From assembly GCF_018130065.1 (NCBI RefSeq), contig NZ_JAFCME010000011.1:124001-188000 (forward strand): DNA of 64,000 nt. Reading direction: 5' to 3'. The notes beneath the pieces were generated by a model. That model did not search any database, was not told the DNA's origin, and saw nothing but the letters and a program-made list of their open reading frames with translations. The translations under genes were made by a program, and so were the position numbers. The stretch's first letter is position 1. The number at the start of each line of letters is the position of its first letter. Source of the DNA: Bradyrhizobium sp. AUGA SZCCT0158. Lineage in GTDB: Bacteria; Pseudomonadota; Alphaproteobacteria; Rhizobiales; Xanthobacteraceae. Shown one piece after another: positions 35,902-44,921 of the stretch.

Positions 35902-38223
35902 ATGAACATTCTTCCCGGCAATATGCGTTTTGGTGCGGGCCAGCCGGTCAAGCGTTTGGAAGATCAGAGACTGCTCACCGGGAAGGGGCAGTTCATCGAC
36001 GACAGGCCGGAGGAGGGTGCGCTGTGGCTGCACGTGCTGCGCTCGCCGCATGCCCACGCCAAAATCGTCGCGATCGATACCAGGGCCGCGGTCGAGCTGC
36101 CCGGCGTCGAAGCCATCTATACCGGCGCCGACCTGGTCAGGGACGATATCGGCACCATCCCGACGCTGGCGATCTTCAAGCGGCCGGACGGCTCGCCGAT
36201 GACGGTGCCGCCGCGGCGGCTGCTGGCGCATGAGATCGTGCGCTTCGCCGGCGAGCCGGTCGCGGCCGTGGTCGCGACCTCGCGCGTGCTGGCGCAGAAC
36301 GCGGCGGAAGCGATCGCGGTCGATTACGAGGTGCTGCCGTCGGTGGTCGATCCCGTCGAGGCGGTCAAGCCGGGCGCGCCTGTGGTCTGGCCTGAGGCGC
36401 CCGACAACATCGTCGGCGCCATGAGCTATGGCGATGCCGCCAAGGTCGAAGCGGCCTTCGCCAGCGCCGCGCATACCGTGTCGCTCGATCTGGTCAGCCA
36501 GCGGCTGATCCCCTCCGCGATGGAGCCGCGCTCGACCATTGCCGAGATCGACAAGGCCGGCCGGCTGATCCTGCACGTCCAATCGCAGACCCCTGGCTCG
36601 ACCCGCGACCTGCTCGCCGAATCGATCCTGAAGCGGCCGAAGGAAAGCGTCCGCGTGCTGGTCGGCGATATCGGCGGCGGCTTTGGGCAGAAGACCAGCC
36701 TTTATCCAGAAGACGGCGTGGTGGCCTATGCCGCCACAAAGCTCGGCAAGAAAATCCGCTGGCGCGGCGACCGCACCGATGAATTCGTCGGCGGCACCCA
36801 TGGCCGCGATCTCACCTCGACCGGCGAATTCGCGCTCGACGCCAAGGGCCGCGTGCTGGCCTATCGCGTGCGCTCGATCGGCGGCACCGGCGCCTACAGC
36901 AGCGGCGCCGGCAACATCATTCCGCTGGTGCTCGGGCCGTTCGTGCAGACCGGCGTCTATGATCTGCCGCTGGTGCATTTCGAAGTCAAATCCGTGATGA
37001 CCAACACCGCGCCCGTTGGCGCCTATCGCGGCGCGGGCCGGCCGGAAGCCGTGTTCATCGTCGAGCGGCTGATGGACGCCGCCGCGCGCCAGATCGGGAT
37101 GGACCCGCGCGCCATCCGCAAGGTCAATTACGTCAAGCCGGCGCAATTGCCCTACACCAACGCCGCCGGCCAGGTGTACGATTCCGGCGCGTTCGCGCAC
37201 ATGATGCAGCGCGCCTCCGATCTCGCCGATTGGGACGGTTTTAACGCGCGCAAGAAGGCCGCGAAGAAGAAGGGCCTGCTCTACGGCCGCGGCCTCACCA
37301 GCTACATCGAATGGACCGGCGGGCGCGCGCACACCGAAAAGGTCTCACTGCACGCGACAGCCGAGGGCCGCATCATCCTGCATTCCGGCACCATGGCGAT
37401 GGGGCAGGGGCTGCAGACCACCTACACCCAGATGGTGTCGGATACGCTTGGCATCCCCATGGACAAGATCGACGTCGTGCAGGGCGACACGGATTTGGCC
37501 ACCGGCTTCGGCTCGGTCGGTTCGCGCTCGCTGTTCGTCGGCGGCACCGCGGTGGCGGTCTCCACCAACGACATGATCAACAAGGCGCGCGAGAAGGCGT
37601 CCAACGTGCTGGAGACCTCGGTCGAGGACATCGAGTATCGCGATGGCTTTCTCACCGTGGTCGGCACCGACAGGCGCATCAGCCTGTTCGAGATTGCCAA
37701 GAAGGAAGACGGCGCGCGGCTCAGCGTCGACTCGGAGGGCGAAGTCGACGGTCCGAGCTGGCCGAACGGCACGCATATCTGCGAGGTCGAGATCGATCCG
37801 GAAACCGGCGTCAGCAAAGTGGTGCGCTACACCACGGTCGACGACGTCGGCATCGCCGTCAATCCGATGCTGGTCACCGGCCAGGTGCATGGCGGCGTCG
37901 CGCAGGGCATCGGACAGGCGCTGTATGAGGGCGTGTCCTACAACGAGGAAGGACAATTGCTGACCGCGAGCTATCAGGATTACTGCGTGCCGCGCGCCGA
38001 CGACATTCCGCCCATCGAGGTGACGCTGGATGATTCCGCGCCCTGCCGCACCAATCCGCTGGGTGCCAAGGGCTGCGGCGAATCCGGTGCCATCGGCGGC
38101 CCGCCCTGCATCACCAACGGCGTGATGGATGCGCTCAGCGAACTCGGCATCAAGCAGCTCAACACACCGCTGACGCCGGCCAAGGTCTGGCAAGCGATCA
38201 GGGATGCGCGGGTGGGGGTGTAA
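35902..38223 (+). CDS. xanthine dehydrogenase/CoxL-like molybdenum-binding subunit
   Basis: A 773-residue large subunit of the xanthine dehydrogenase/carbon monoxide dehydrogenase family. The N-terminal a/b-hammerhead domain spans about 20-135. Molybdopterin motifs GGGFGQKTSLYPED (about 257), AYRGAGRPEA (374-383) and the catalytic Glu in GAKGCGESGAIGG (about 727) are present. AYRGAGR is the form-II motif; the AYxCSFR loop of true aerobic CO dehydrogenase is absent. An AAGGA site precedes ATG 35902. No CoxM (FAD) or CoxS (2Fe-2S) gene is adjacent, so the partners must be elsewhere. Substrate is probably an aldehyde or N-heterocycle. Confidence 0.92.
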   Translation: MNILPGNMRFGAGQPVKRLEDQRLLTGKGQFIDDRPEEGALWLHVLRSPHAHAKIVAIDTRAAVELPGVEAIYTGADLVRDDIGTIPTLAIFKRPDGSPMTVPPRRLLAHEIVRFAGEPVAAVVATSRVLAQNAAEAIAVDYEVLPSVVDPVEAVKPGAPVVWPEAPDNIVGAMSYGDAAKVEAAFASAAHTVSLDLVSQRLIPSAMEPRSTIAEIDKAGRLILHVQSQTPGSTRDLLAESILKRPKESVRVLVGDIGGGFGQKTSLYPEDGVVAYAATKLGKKIRWRGDRTDEFVGGTHGRDLTSTGEFALDAKGRVLAYRVRSIGGTGAYSSGAGNIIPLVLGPFVQTGVYDLPLVHFEVKSVMTNTAPVGAYRGAGRPEAVFIVERLMDAAARQIGMDPRAIRKVNYVKPAQLPYTNAAGQVYDSGAFAHMMQRASDLADWDGFNARKKAAKKKGLLYGRGLTSYIEWTGGRAHTEKVSLHATAEGRIILHSGTMAMGQGLQTTYTQMVSDTLGIPMDKIDVVQGDTDLATGFGSVGSRSLFVGGTAVAVSTNDMINKAREKASNVLETSVEDIEYRDGFLTVVGTDRRISLFEIAKKEDGARLSVDSEGEVDGPSWPNGTHICEVEIDPETGVSKVVRYTTVDDVGIAVNPMLVTGQVHGGVAQGIGQALYEGVSYNEEGQLLTASYQDYCVPRADDIPPIEVTLDDSAPCRTNPLGAKGCGESGAIGGPPCITNGVMDALSELGIKQLNTPLTPAKVWQAIRDARVGV

Positions 38224-38233
38224 CGGCAGAAAG

Positions 38234-38323
38234 GTCATCATGCCCGGCCTTGTCCCGGGCATCCACTCTTCACGGTGTATGAGCAAGCAAGACGTGGATG
38301 GCCGGGTCAAGCCCGGCCATGAC
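38234..38323. repeat. dispersed palindrome (CCCGGCC family)
   Basis: Arms GTCATCATGCCCGGCC and GGCCATGAC-type ends, with GTCCCGGGCATCCAC and GTGGATGGCCGGGTC inside. It separates the CoxL-like gene from mipZ and could fold as a stable hairpin in the transcript. Confidence 0.7.
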
Positions 38324-38467
38324 ACTTGGTGCTGGCTTGAAATGAGTGCGACTCAAAGCAGCACGCCTCAAAAATCGGCACCCCGCACCGTTGCGGGAAT
38401 CCGCCGAATCAAGCCCAATGAGCCCAGCAAGAAGCAGGAACGTAATCAGACTCTCGGGGGCGATCCG

Positions 38468-39340
38468 ATGTCGGTTGAAGGTGCGATGCGGGCACTGTCT
38501 GCTCGTGTGATCGTCGTCGGCAATGAAAAAGGCGGATCAGGAAAATCCACCGTCGCCATGCACATCGCGATCGCCCTGATCAAGTCGGGACAGGCCGTCG
38601 CCACCATCGATCTCGATACCAGGCAGAAGAGTCTCACCCATCACATCGAGAACCGCCGCGCCTGGGCGCGTCATGTCGGCCGCGACCTCGGCATGCCCCA
38701 GCATTTCTGCTTCCAGCAACTCGATTATCCCTCGGCCGATGAACAGGCTGCCGGCTGCCGGGCGCTGGAGAAGACCGTCGAGACGCTCGCCGGCCGCTAC
38801 GGCGTCGTCATCATCGACACTCCCGGCCACGACGATTATCTGACGCATGTCGCGCATGCGATGGCGGACACCTTGATCACGCCGCTCAATGACAGCTTCG
38901 TCGATCTCGACGTGCTCGGCAGCGTCGATCCCGAATCCTTCCGCGTCACCGGCACCAGTCATTATGCCGAGATGGTGGAAGAAGCGCGCGGCAGGCGCCG
39001 CGTGCGCTATCTCGGCGTCACCGACTGGATCGTGCTGCGCAACCGGCTCTCCACGCTCGGCTCGCGCAACAAGCGCCTCGTGGGCGAGAGCATCCAGCAG
39101 CTGTCGCAGCGGCTGAACTTCCGCTGCATCGACGGCCTCGCCGAACGGGTGATTTTTCGCGAGTTCTATCCGCGGGGCCTGACCGCCGTCGATGATCTCG
39201 ACGAGATCACGCTAGGCAGCCGCCCCACCATGTCGCACGTCACCGCGCGGCTGGAGATGCTGAAGCTGCTCACCGCGATCGGATTGGGTAACGCTGTCAC
39301 AGCCCATGAGATTGTGGGCCGTAGGCGGGAAGTGGCCTGA
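38468..39340 (+). CDS. mipZ: division-plane positioning ATPase MipZ (ParA-like)
   Basis: A 290-residue ParA/MinD superfamily ATPase that forms a gradient from the chromosome poles and keeps FtsZ at mid-cell in alphaproteobacteria. The deviant Walker A NEKGGSGKST lies at residues 19-28; TIDLDTRQKSLTHHIENRR (about 50-68) and VIIDTPGHDD (about 115) are also highly MipZ-like. The frame extends upstream through a repeat. ATG 38468 has a GGGGG site; ATG 38342 would add 42 residues. Convergent with the acyl-CoA dehydrogenase gene, which ends 6 bases away. Confidence 0.92.
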   Translation: MSVEGAMRALSARVIVVGNEKGGSGKSTVAMHIAIALIKSGQAVATIDLDTRQKSLTHHIENRRAWARHVGRDLGMPQHFCFQQLDYPSADEQAAGCRALEKTVETLAGRYGVVIIDTPGHDDYLTHVAHAMADTLITPLNDSFVDLDVLGSVDPESFRVTGTSHYAEMVEEARGRRRVRYLGVTDWIVLRNRLSTLGSRNKRLVGESIQQLSQRLNFRCIDGLAERVIFREFYPRGLTAVDDLDEITLGSRPTMSHVTARLEMLKLLTAIGLGNAVTAHEIVGRRREVA

Positions 39341-39346
39341 TTCGTC

Positions 39347-40543
39347 CTACAATCCCAGCACCATCTTGGCGATAATATCGCGCTGGATTTCCGACGAGCC
39401 GCCGAAGATCGTGTACGCCCGGCTGTTGAGATATTCCGGCACCACCGGCAGCATCTCCTCGGGAATCCCCGGCGCCTCGTTGAGCTTGTAGAACGGCCGC
39501 ATCGGTTCGACATAGAGGCCGTCATGGCCGATCACATCGACACCGAGGCGCGTAACGGCCTGGCGGATTTCGCTGTTGCGCAACTTCAGCAGCGAGGACA
39601 CCGCGCCGGGATTCTGACCGGTCTGCAGCGCCGACAGCACCCGCAGCTCGGTCATCTCGAGCGTGTCGATGTCGACCTCGATCTCCGACATCCGCATCGA
39701 AATATCGGGATCGTCGATGGCGCGGCCGGTGGCCTCGGATTCGGCGAGGTCGGATACCGTCTTCAGCGCCTCGCGCAATTTCGCCGAGGCGATGCCGGAG
39801 CCGCGCTCGAACTCGAGCAGGTATTTTCCGTAAGTCCAGCCCTTGCCTTCCTCGCCGACCCGGTTGGCGACGGGCACGCGGACGTCGTCGAAGAACACCT
39901 GGTTGACCTCGTGGTCGCCGCCGATCGTGAGGATCGGGCGGGTGGTGATGCCCGGGCTCTTCATGTCGATCAGGATGAAGGAAATGCCGTCCTGCTGCCG
40001 CTCGGTCTCGTTGGTGCGCACCAATGCGAACATGCGATTGGCGTGATGGGCATGCGTGGTCCAGATCTTGGTGCCGTTGATGACGTAGTCGTCGCCGTCG
40101 CGCACCGCGCGCGTCTTCAGCGAGGCGAGGTCGGAGCCGGAGCCGGGCTCGGAATAGCCCTGGCACCAGTAATCCTCGCCGGAGCGAATCCGCGGCAGAT
40201 AAAAATTCTGCTGCTCAGGCGAGCCGAAGCCGATGATGACAGGCCCGACCATCTTGACGCCCATCACGTTGACATTGGGCGCACCGGCACGGGCGCATTC
40301 GGCTTCAAAAATCCAGCGCTGCGCCGGCGTCCAGTCCGGCCCGCCATGCTCCACCGGCCATCCCGGCGCGCCCCAGCCCCTGGCGTGCAGCGCCTTTTGC
40401 CAGGCGATGCCGATATCCGGATCGGAAAACACCGATGGGGTCAGCGACTGCGCGTGCTTCATTTCCGCCGGCAGATTCTGCGCGATGAAATCGCGGACTT
40501 CCCGTTCGAAGGCGCGCTCCTCGGCGCTGAAGGTGAGATCCAT
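39347..40543 (-). CDS. acyl-CoA dehydrogenase family protein
   Basis: A 398-residue flavoprotein with the three-domain acyl-CoA dehydrogenase layout: N-terminal helical domain, a beta domain with GYSEPGSGSDLASLKTRA (about 130-147) and IWTTHAHHANRMFALVRT (about 163), and the C-terminal helical domain ending in the IFGGSSEIQRDIIAKMVLGL motif. It oxidises an acyl-CoA to enoyl-CoA. It is the last gene of a minus-strand unit with the acyl-CoA dehydrogenase at 40574 and the enoyl-CoA hydratase at 41725. Confidence 0.93.
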   Translation of the reverse strand: MDLTFSAEERAFEREVRDFIAQNLPAEMKHAQSLTPSVFSDPDIGIAWQKALHARGWGAPGWPVEHGGPDWTPAQRWIFEAECARAGAPNVNVMGVKMVGPVIIGFGSPEQQNFYLPRIRSGEDYWCQGYSEPGSGSDLASLKTRAVRDGDDYVINGTKIWTTHAHHANRMFALVRTNETERQQDGISFILIDMKSPGITTRPILTIGGDHEVNQVFFDDVRVPVANRVGEEGKGWTYGKYLLEFERGSGIASAKLREALKTVSDLAESEATGRAIDDPDISMRMSEIEVDIDTLEMTELRVLSALQTGQNPGAVSSLLKLRNSEIRQAVTRLGVDVIGHDGLYVEPMRPFYKLNEAPGIPEEMLPVVPEYLNSRAYTIFGGSSEIQRDIIAKMVLGL

Positions 40544-40573
40544 GGTGCGCTCCCGCTAGGCTTGAATGGACTT

Positions 40574-41719
40574 CTAAGTGTGAAGAGTCTTGCCGCCGAG
40601 GGCGGCGTGGCGGCGATAATGATGGGCGCTGCCGCCGAACAACGTGTCGAAAGCGAGCAGCCGCTTGAAGTAGGAGCCGATGTCGAGCTCTTCGGTGACG
40701 CCCATCGCGCCATGCAGCTGCACGGATTGTTCGGCGACGAAGCGGGCGCATTTGCCGATCTTGGCCTTGGCGCCCGACGCGGCACGCCCGCGCGCGACAG
40801 GTTCGGCATCGATCATCAGCGCGGCGCGCAGCGCCATCGAGCGGGCCTCGTCGCAATTCATCGCCATGTCGGCGAGCCGATGGCGGATCACCTGATTGGC
40901 CGACAGCGGCCGGCCGAACTGTTTTCGAATTTTGGTATATTCGAGCGTCTGATCCAGCAATGTCTGCATGATGCCGACAGCCTCCGCGCCGAGCGCGGCC
41001 ATCGCGCGGTCGACCACCGCCTCGATAACAGGCAACGCATCGCCGCCGTCGCCGAGCAGGGCATCGGCGCCCACGTGAACGCCGCGAAGTTCGAGGTTGC
41101 ACGCGCGCCCGCCGCCGAGTCGCGGAAAATCGCGCTTGCCGAGGCCGGCCGTATCTGCCGGCACCAGGAACAGGCAGAGGTCGCCCACGCCATTGTCGTC
41201 GGCGACTTGCGCCGAAACAATAATCTGCCCGGCGGCGTTGCCGTCGAGCACTGCGGTCTTCCGGCCATCGATGCGCCAGCCGTTGGGCGTCTTCCAGGCC
41301 GTTGTCGAGACTTCGGCAAGGTCAAACCGCGCCGCGCGTTCCGAATGCGCGAACGCCAGACAGAGCGAACCGTCGGCGACCTTGGGCAGCAGCGCCTGCT
41401 TCTGCGCCTCGCTGCCGCATGCACCGATCAGCCCTGCGCCAATCACCACCGTCGAGAGATAGGGTTCAGACACCAGTCCCCGACCAAAGGCTTCCATCAG
41501 GATGCCGATCTCGACCGCGCCGCCGCCAAGCCCGCCATATTCCTCGGCAATCGGCAGCGCCAGCCAGCCGAGTTCGGCGAACTGCTTCCAGAGATCATTG
41601 CTGAAGCCAAGCGGTTCGCTCGCCATCCGGCGGCGATGGTCGGCGGTGTAGGTCTCGCTCACAAAGCGTTCGGCACTCTCACGCAGCAGCCGCTGCTCGT
41701 CGCTCAAGGTCAGGTCCAT
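40574..41719 (-). CDS. acyl-CoA dehydrogenase family protein
   Basis: A 381-residue second acyl-CoA dehydrogenase, less canonical than its neighbour. The middle domain has a shortened FAD-contact segment, and the C-terminal domain carries QLHGAMGVTEELDIGSYFKRLLAFD (about 338-362), typical of the partner subunit of heteromeric acyl-CoA dehydrogenases. Pairs of unlike dehydrogenase genes like this often encode an alpha2beta2 enzyme, and that is the likely arrangement with the gene at 39347. Thirty bases separate the two genes. Confidence 0.92.
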   Translation of the reverse strand: MDLTLSDEQRLLRESAERFVSETYTADHRRRMASEPLGFSNDLWKQFAELGWLALPIAEEYGGLGGGAVEIGILMEAFGRGLVSEPYLSTVVIGAGLIGACGSEAQKQALLPKVADGSLCLAFAHSERAARFDLAEVSTTAWKTPNGWRIDGRKTAVLDGNAAGQIIVSAQVADDNGVGDLCLFLVPADTAGLGKRDFPRLGGGRACNLELRGVHVGADALLGDGGDALPVIEAVVDRAMAALGAEAVGIMQTLLDQTLEYTKIRKQFGRPLSANQVIRHRLADMAMNCDEARSMALRAALMIDAEPVARGRAASGAKAKIGKCARFVAEQSVQLHGAMGVTEELDIGSYFKRLLAFDTLFGGSAHHYRRHAALGGKTLHT

Positions 41720-41724
41720 ATGAT

Positions 41725-42576
41725 CTACTTCGTTACCGCTGATTTCCGGACGGAAGGATGCAGGCCCGCGGGGTCCACCACCATTCCGAATTCCTGAAGA
41801 TTATGCGCATGGCAGAGCTGATGCAGCGCGAACGCCTGTTCGATTGCCGCCGGCTGTCCCATCACGTCGACCGAGCGATTGACGGCCTCCTTGGTCAGCT
41901 TCAGCGCAAACGACGGCTTTGCTGCGATCTTCTGCGCCAGCGCCATCACGAACGAGGAAAGCTCCGCGCGCGGCACGACGTGGTTGACCATGCCGAGCCG
42001 GTGCGCCTCGTCCGCGCTCCAGGTATCCGCCGTGAACAGCAATTCCTTGGCCTTGCGCGGGCCCAGCTCCCAGGGGTGCACGAACCATTCGACGCCGCAC
42101 ACGCCCATCGTGACCACGGGATCGCAGAACTCGGCATCGGCGCTGGCGACGATCATGTCGCAGGCCCAGGCCAGCATCAGGCCGCCGGCGATGCATTTGC
42201 CGTGCACTTCCGCAATGGTCGGCTTCGCCAGATTGCGCCAGCGCCGCGTGATCTGCAGATAGATTTCCTGTTCGCGTGCGAAGCGGCCATGGGCGTTGGG
42301 TTCGGCAAAGCCGCCCCAATTTCCGACCGGCGGAAAATCCACCCCCGCTTCATTTTTGCTGCCCGGGCGCAGGTCGTGCCCGGCGGAAAAATGTGGACCG
42401 CTTCCTGCGAGAATGATGACCTTGACCGCGTCATCCTGCACAGCCGCATCGAAGGCGGCGTTGAGGTCGTAGGTCATTTGCAGGTTCTGCGCGTTGCGCG
42501 CCTCGGGCCGGTTCATCACGATCCGCGCGATGCGCGGCTCCGGCCGCTCCACGACGATGGTTTCGAATGTGGTCAT
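41725..42576 (-). CDS. enoyl-CoA hydratase/isomerase family protein
   Basis: A 283-residue crotonase-fold enzyme. The first oxyanion-hole segment is LAGSGPHFSAGHDL (about 56-69) and the second is GKCIAGGLMLAWACDMIVASADAEF (about 124-148), followed by VTMGVCGVEWF. The usual catalytic Glu pair is not fully clear. The dehydrogenase gene follows 5 bases later, so the three genes form a beta-oxidation-like operon acting on an unknown acyl-CoA. Confidence 0.92.
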   Translation of the reverse strand: MTTFETIVVERPEPRIARIVMNRPEARNAQNLQMTYDLNAAFDAAVQDDAVKVIILAGSGPHFSAGHDLRPGSKNEAGVDFPPVGNWGGFAEPNAHGRFAREQEIYLQITRRWRNLAKPTIAEVHGKCIAGGLMLAWACDMIVASADAEFCDPVVTMGVCGVEWFVHPWELGPRKAKELLFTADTWSADEAHRLGMVNHVVPRAELSSFVMALAQKIAAKPSFALKLTKEAVNRSVDVMGQPAAIEQAFALHQLCHAHNLQEFGMVVDPAGLHPSVRKSAVTK

Positions 42577-42678
42577 GGGCCCTCCCGTTATTATTGTGCG
42601 GCCATGTGACTATTTCAGCTGACGATAGGCAAGAGCCATCGGAACGAAAGCGGCCCGAAGTTCATTCAATCACCGCCG

Positions 42679-42717
42679 TTATTCCGGGATGGGCCATTAG
42701 GCCCAGCCCCGGAATAA
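42679..42717. repeat. short dispersed palindrome upstream of lemA-like gene
   Basis: TTATTCCGGG (42679-42688) pairs with CCCGGAATAA (42708-42717), with inner GGGCC/GGCCC arms and a 4-base loop. It resembles the ATTCCGGG-type repeats common in rhizobia. Confidence 0.65.
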
Positions 42718-42774
42718 TTGTATGAAACCACGCCATTCTGATACCGTGACACGAAATAATACCGGGAGTGTTTT

Positions 42775-43386
42775 ATGCGCAGATTATGGACCGTGCTGGC
42801 GGCGCTGGCGACGCTGAGCCTGACCAATTGCGGCTACAACGCCATCCAGACCACCGACGAGCAGGTCAAGGCGGGTTGGTCGGAGGTGGTGAATCAGTAC
42901 CAGCGGCGCGCTGATCTCGTGCCCAACCTCGTCAACTCGGTGAAGGGTTTTGCGCAGCAGGAAAAGGACGTGCTGCTCGGGGTCACCAACGCCCGCGCCA
43001 AGGTCGGCAGCATCCAGGCCACGCCCGAGGTGTTGAACGATCCCGCCGCGTTCCAGAAATTTACGGCCGCCCAGGGTGAACTCTCCAGCGCGCTGTCCCG
43101 ACTACTGGTCGTGACCGAAAACTATCCGCAGCTGAAATCCGACGCACTGTTCAAGGATCTGATGGCGCAGCTCGAAGGCACCGAGAACCGCATTACGGTG
43201 GCGCGCAACCGCTACATCAAGGCGGTGCAGGACTACAATGTCGGTATCCGCACCTTCCCGAACAACATGACGGCGATGATGTTCGGCTACAAGGAAAAGC
43301 CGAACTTCGCGGTCGAGAACGAGAAGGAAATATCCACGGCGCCGAAGGTGGATTTCAATCCGACACCGGCCGCGCCCGCGAAGTAG
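42775..43386 (+). CDS. LemA family protein
   Basis: A 203-residue membrane-anchored protein. The N terminus is a lipoprotein-type signal with lipobox LTNC (Cys19). The LemA core follows, with YNAIQTTDEQVKAGWSEVVNQYQRRADLVPNLVNSVKG (about 21-58) and the helical bundle through about 170. Role in other bacteria is unclear; LemA is commonly found beside TPM-domain proteins, as here, and the three genes are probably one operon. Confidence 0.92.
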   Translation: MRRLWTVLAALATLSLTNCGYNAIQTTDEQVKAGWSEVVNQYQRRADLVPNLVNSVKGFAQQEKDVLLGVTNARAKVGSIQATPEVLNDPAAFQKFTAAQGELSSALSRLLVVTENYPQLKSDALFKDLMAQLEGTENRITVARNRYIKAVQDYNVGIRTFPNNMTAMMFGYKEKPNFAVENEKEISTAPKVDFNPTPAAPAK

Positions 43387-43406
43387 CGGATCAAAGATCA
43401 ATCGCA

Positions 43407-44297
43407 ATGAATGCTGCAAGAGTTTCCATTCTTGCGCTGCTCGTGTTCTGGGCTGCTTCAGCCCTGGCCGTCGTCGCGGTGCCACCGCTTGTCGGGCGCG
43501 TGGTCGATCAGACCGGGACACTCACCAGCGGCGATATCGCTTCGCTGAACCAGACCATCCGAAGTTTCGAGACCCGGAAGGGCAGCCAGGTCGCGGTGCT
43601 GATCGTGCCGACGACGGATGGCGAGGCGATCGAGCAGTTCTCGCTCCGCGTGGCAGAGGCCTGGAAGATCGGCCGCAAGAAGATCGACGACGGCGCCGTG
43701 CTGGTCATCGCCAAGAACGATCGTCATCTTCGCATCGAGGTCGGTTACGGCCTCGAAGGCGCGCTGACCGACGTCACCACCAAGCGCATCATCGACGAGG
43801 AGATCACGCCAAAATTCAAGTCCGGTGATTTCGCCGGCGGCGTTTCGGCCGGCCTCAACAAGATGATCCGGATCATCGATGGCGAGAAACTGCCGGAGCC
43901 GGAGCCGCCGCATTGGCAACATCAGACAGGGGTGTTCGACGTCGATGCGATATTCAATCCGTTTCTCCTGATACCGGTGTTCCTGTTCGGCGGATTGATG
44001 CGGACCATGCTCGGGCGCCTGGTCGGCGCGGGCGTTGGCGGCGGCGTGGTAATGCTGATCGCCTGGTTCCTGTTCGGCTCGCTGGTTGCGGGTATATTCG
44101 CGGGGTTAATCGCAGCGCTTTTCGTGCTGTTCAGCGACGCCATCGTGTCGTCGGGGCCAGGAAGCAGTGGGAGCGGCGGCTGGTCAAGGGGCAGCAGCGG
44201 CGGCTCATGGTCCGGAGGCAGTTCGAGCAGCAGCTCGAGCGATAGCGGCGGCGGGGGTGGCAGTTTCGGCGGCGGCGGCGCGTCGGGGAGCTGGTAG
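43407..44297 (+). CDS. TPM-domain (YgcG-like) membrane protein
   Basis: A 296-residue protein. An N-terminal signal/anchor (about 6-28) is followed by a TPM domain (about 30-160; key segments LVGRVVDQTGTLTSGD and LRIEVGYGLEGALTD), two membrane segments (about 190-235), and a very Gly/Ser-rich C-terminal tail (about 250-296). This is the YgcG layout. It lies 20 bases after the LemA gene and 2 bases before the next TPM gene. Function in envelope homeostasis is suspected for the family. Confidence 0.92.
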   Translation: MNAARVSILALLVFWAASALAVVAVPPLVGRVVDQTGTLTSGDIASLNQTIRSFETRKGSQVAVLIVPTTDGEAIEQFSLRVAEAWKIGRKKIDDGAVLVIAKNDRHLRIEVGYGLEGALTDVTTKRIIDEEITPKFKSGDFAGGVSAGLNKMIRIIDGEKLPEPEPPHWQHQTGVFDVDAIFNPFLLIPVFLFGGLMRTMLGRLVGAGVGGGVVMLIAWFLFGSLVAGIFAGLIAALFVLFSDAIVSSGPGSSGSGGWSRGSSGGSWSGGSSSSSSSDSGGGGGSFGGGGASGSW

Positions 44298-44299
44298 AT

Positions 44300-44797
44300 A
44301 TGGACATCAAACGCATCGGCAGGCATCTTCTGCAACACCGCTGGCGGGAGCGGCGCGACTTTCCACCAAAAGTGCTGGCCGCGATCGAGGCGGCGATCAG
44401 GGCGGGCGAGGCCACGCATTCCGGCCAGGTCCGCTTCGTCGTCGAAGGCGCGCTCGACGGCGCGCCGCTGTTCCGCAACCAGCCGGCGCGGGAACGCGCG
44501 CTCGATGTTTTCTCGCAATTGCGGATCTGGGACACCGCGCACAACAATGGCGTACTGATCTATCTCCTGCTCGCCGACCGCGACGTCGAAATCGTCGCCG
44601 ACCGCGGCATCCACGCGCATGTCGGCACTGCCGGCTGGGAGAATATCTGCGTCGAGATGGAAGCGGAGTTTCGGGCGGGAAATTTCGAACGCGGCGTGAT
44701 CAAGGGGATCGAGGCGGTGTCGCGCGAACTGGCGGCGCATTTCCCGCCGCAGGGCGGCGGGACGAATGAACTGCCGGATACGCCGGTGGTGATTTAA
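44300..44797 (+). CDS. TPM-domain protein without membrane anchor
   Basis: A 165-residue TPM-domain protein with the DVEIVADRGIHAHVG segment (about 94-108) typical of the family and no signal peptide or transmembrane segment. It begins 2 bases after the stop of the upstream YgcG-like gene. It is likely the cytoplasmic third member of the LemA-TPM set. Confidence 0.88.
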   Translation: MDIKRIGRHLLQHRWRERRDFPPKVLAAIEAAIRAGEATHSGQVRFVVEGALDGAPLFRNQPARERALDVFSQLRIWDTAHNNGVLIYLLLADRDVEIVADRGIHAHVGTAGWENICVEMEAEFRAGNFERGVIKGIEAVSRELAAHFPPQGGGTNELPDTPVVI

Positions 44798-44812
44798 CTC
44801 AGAACCTTCCAC

Positions 44813-44919
44813 GTCATTGCGAGCGAAGCGAAGCAATCCACAGCCAAACAGCAAGTAGGGATTGCTTCGTCGCTTGCGCTCCCTTGCGCAAGCGCTTCGC
44901 GCTTGTCGCAGGCAATGAC
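44813..44919. repeat. dispersed palindrome, CATTGCGAG family, copy 2
   Basis: GTCATTGCGAGCGAAGCG starts at 44813, and the complementary GCAATGAC ends at 44919. AAGCAATCCAC and GGGATTGCTTCG form inner arms. It separates convergent genes. Confidence 0.85.
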
Positions 44920-44921
44920 GG

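Noticed and set aside
38342-38467. N-terminal extension of MipZ from ATG 38342
   Set aside because: The segment has mixed third-position composition and follows a repeat directly; the ATG at 38468 has a better ribosome site. It is not fully excluded.
39524-41797. 757-codon open frame on the plus strand, antisense to the two acyl-CoA dehydrogenase genes
   Set aside because: It lies fully opposite two clear dehydrogenases; long antisense frames are common in high-GC DNA with strong third-position bias. It has no recognisable domain and is very rich in Arg, His and Ala.
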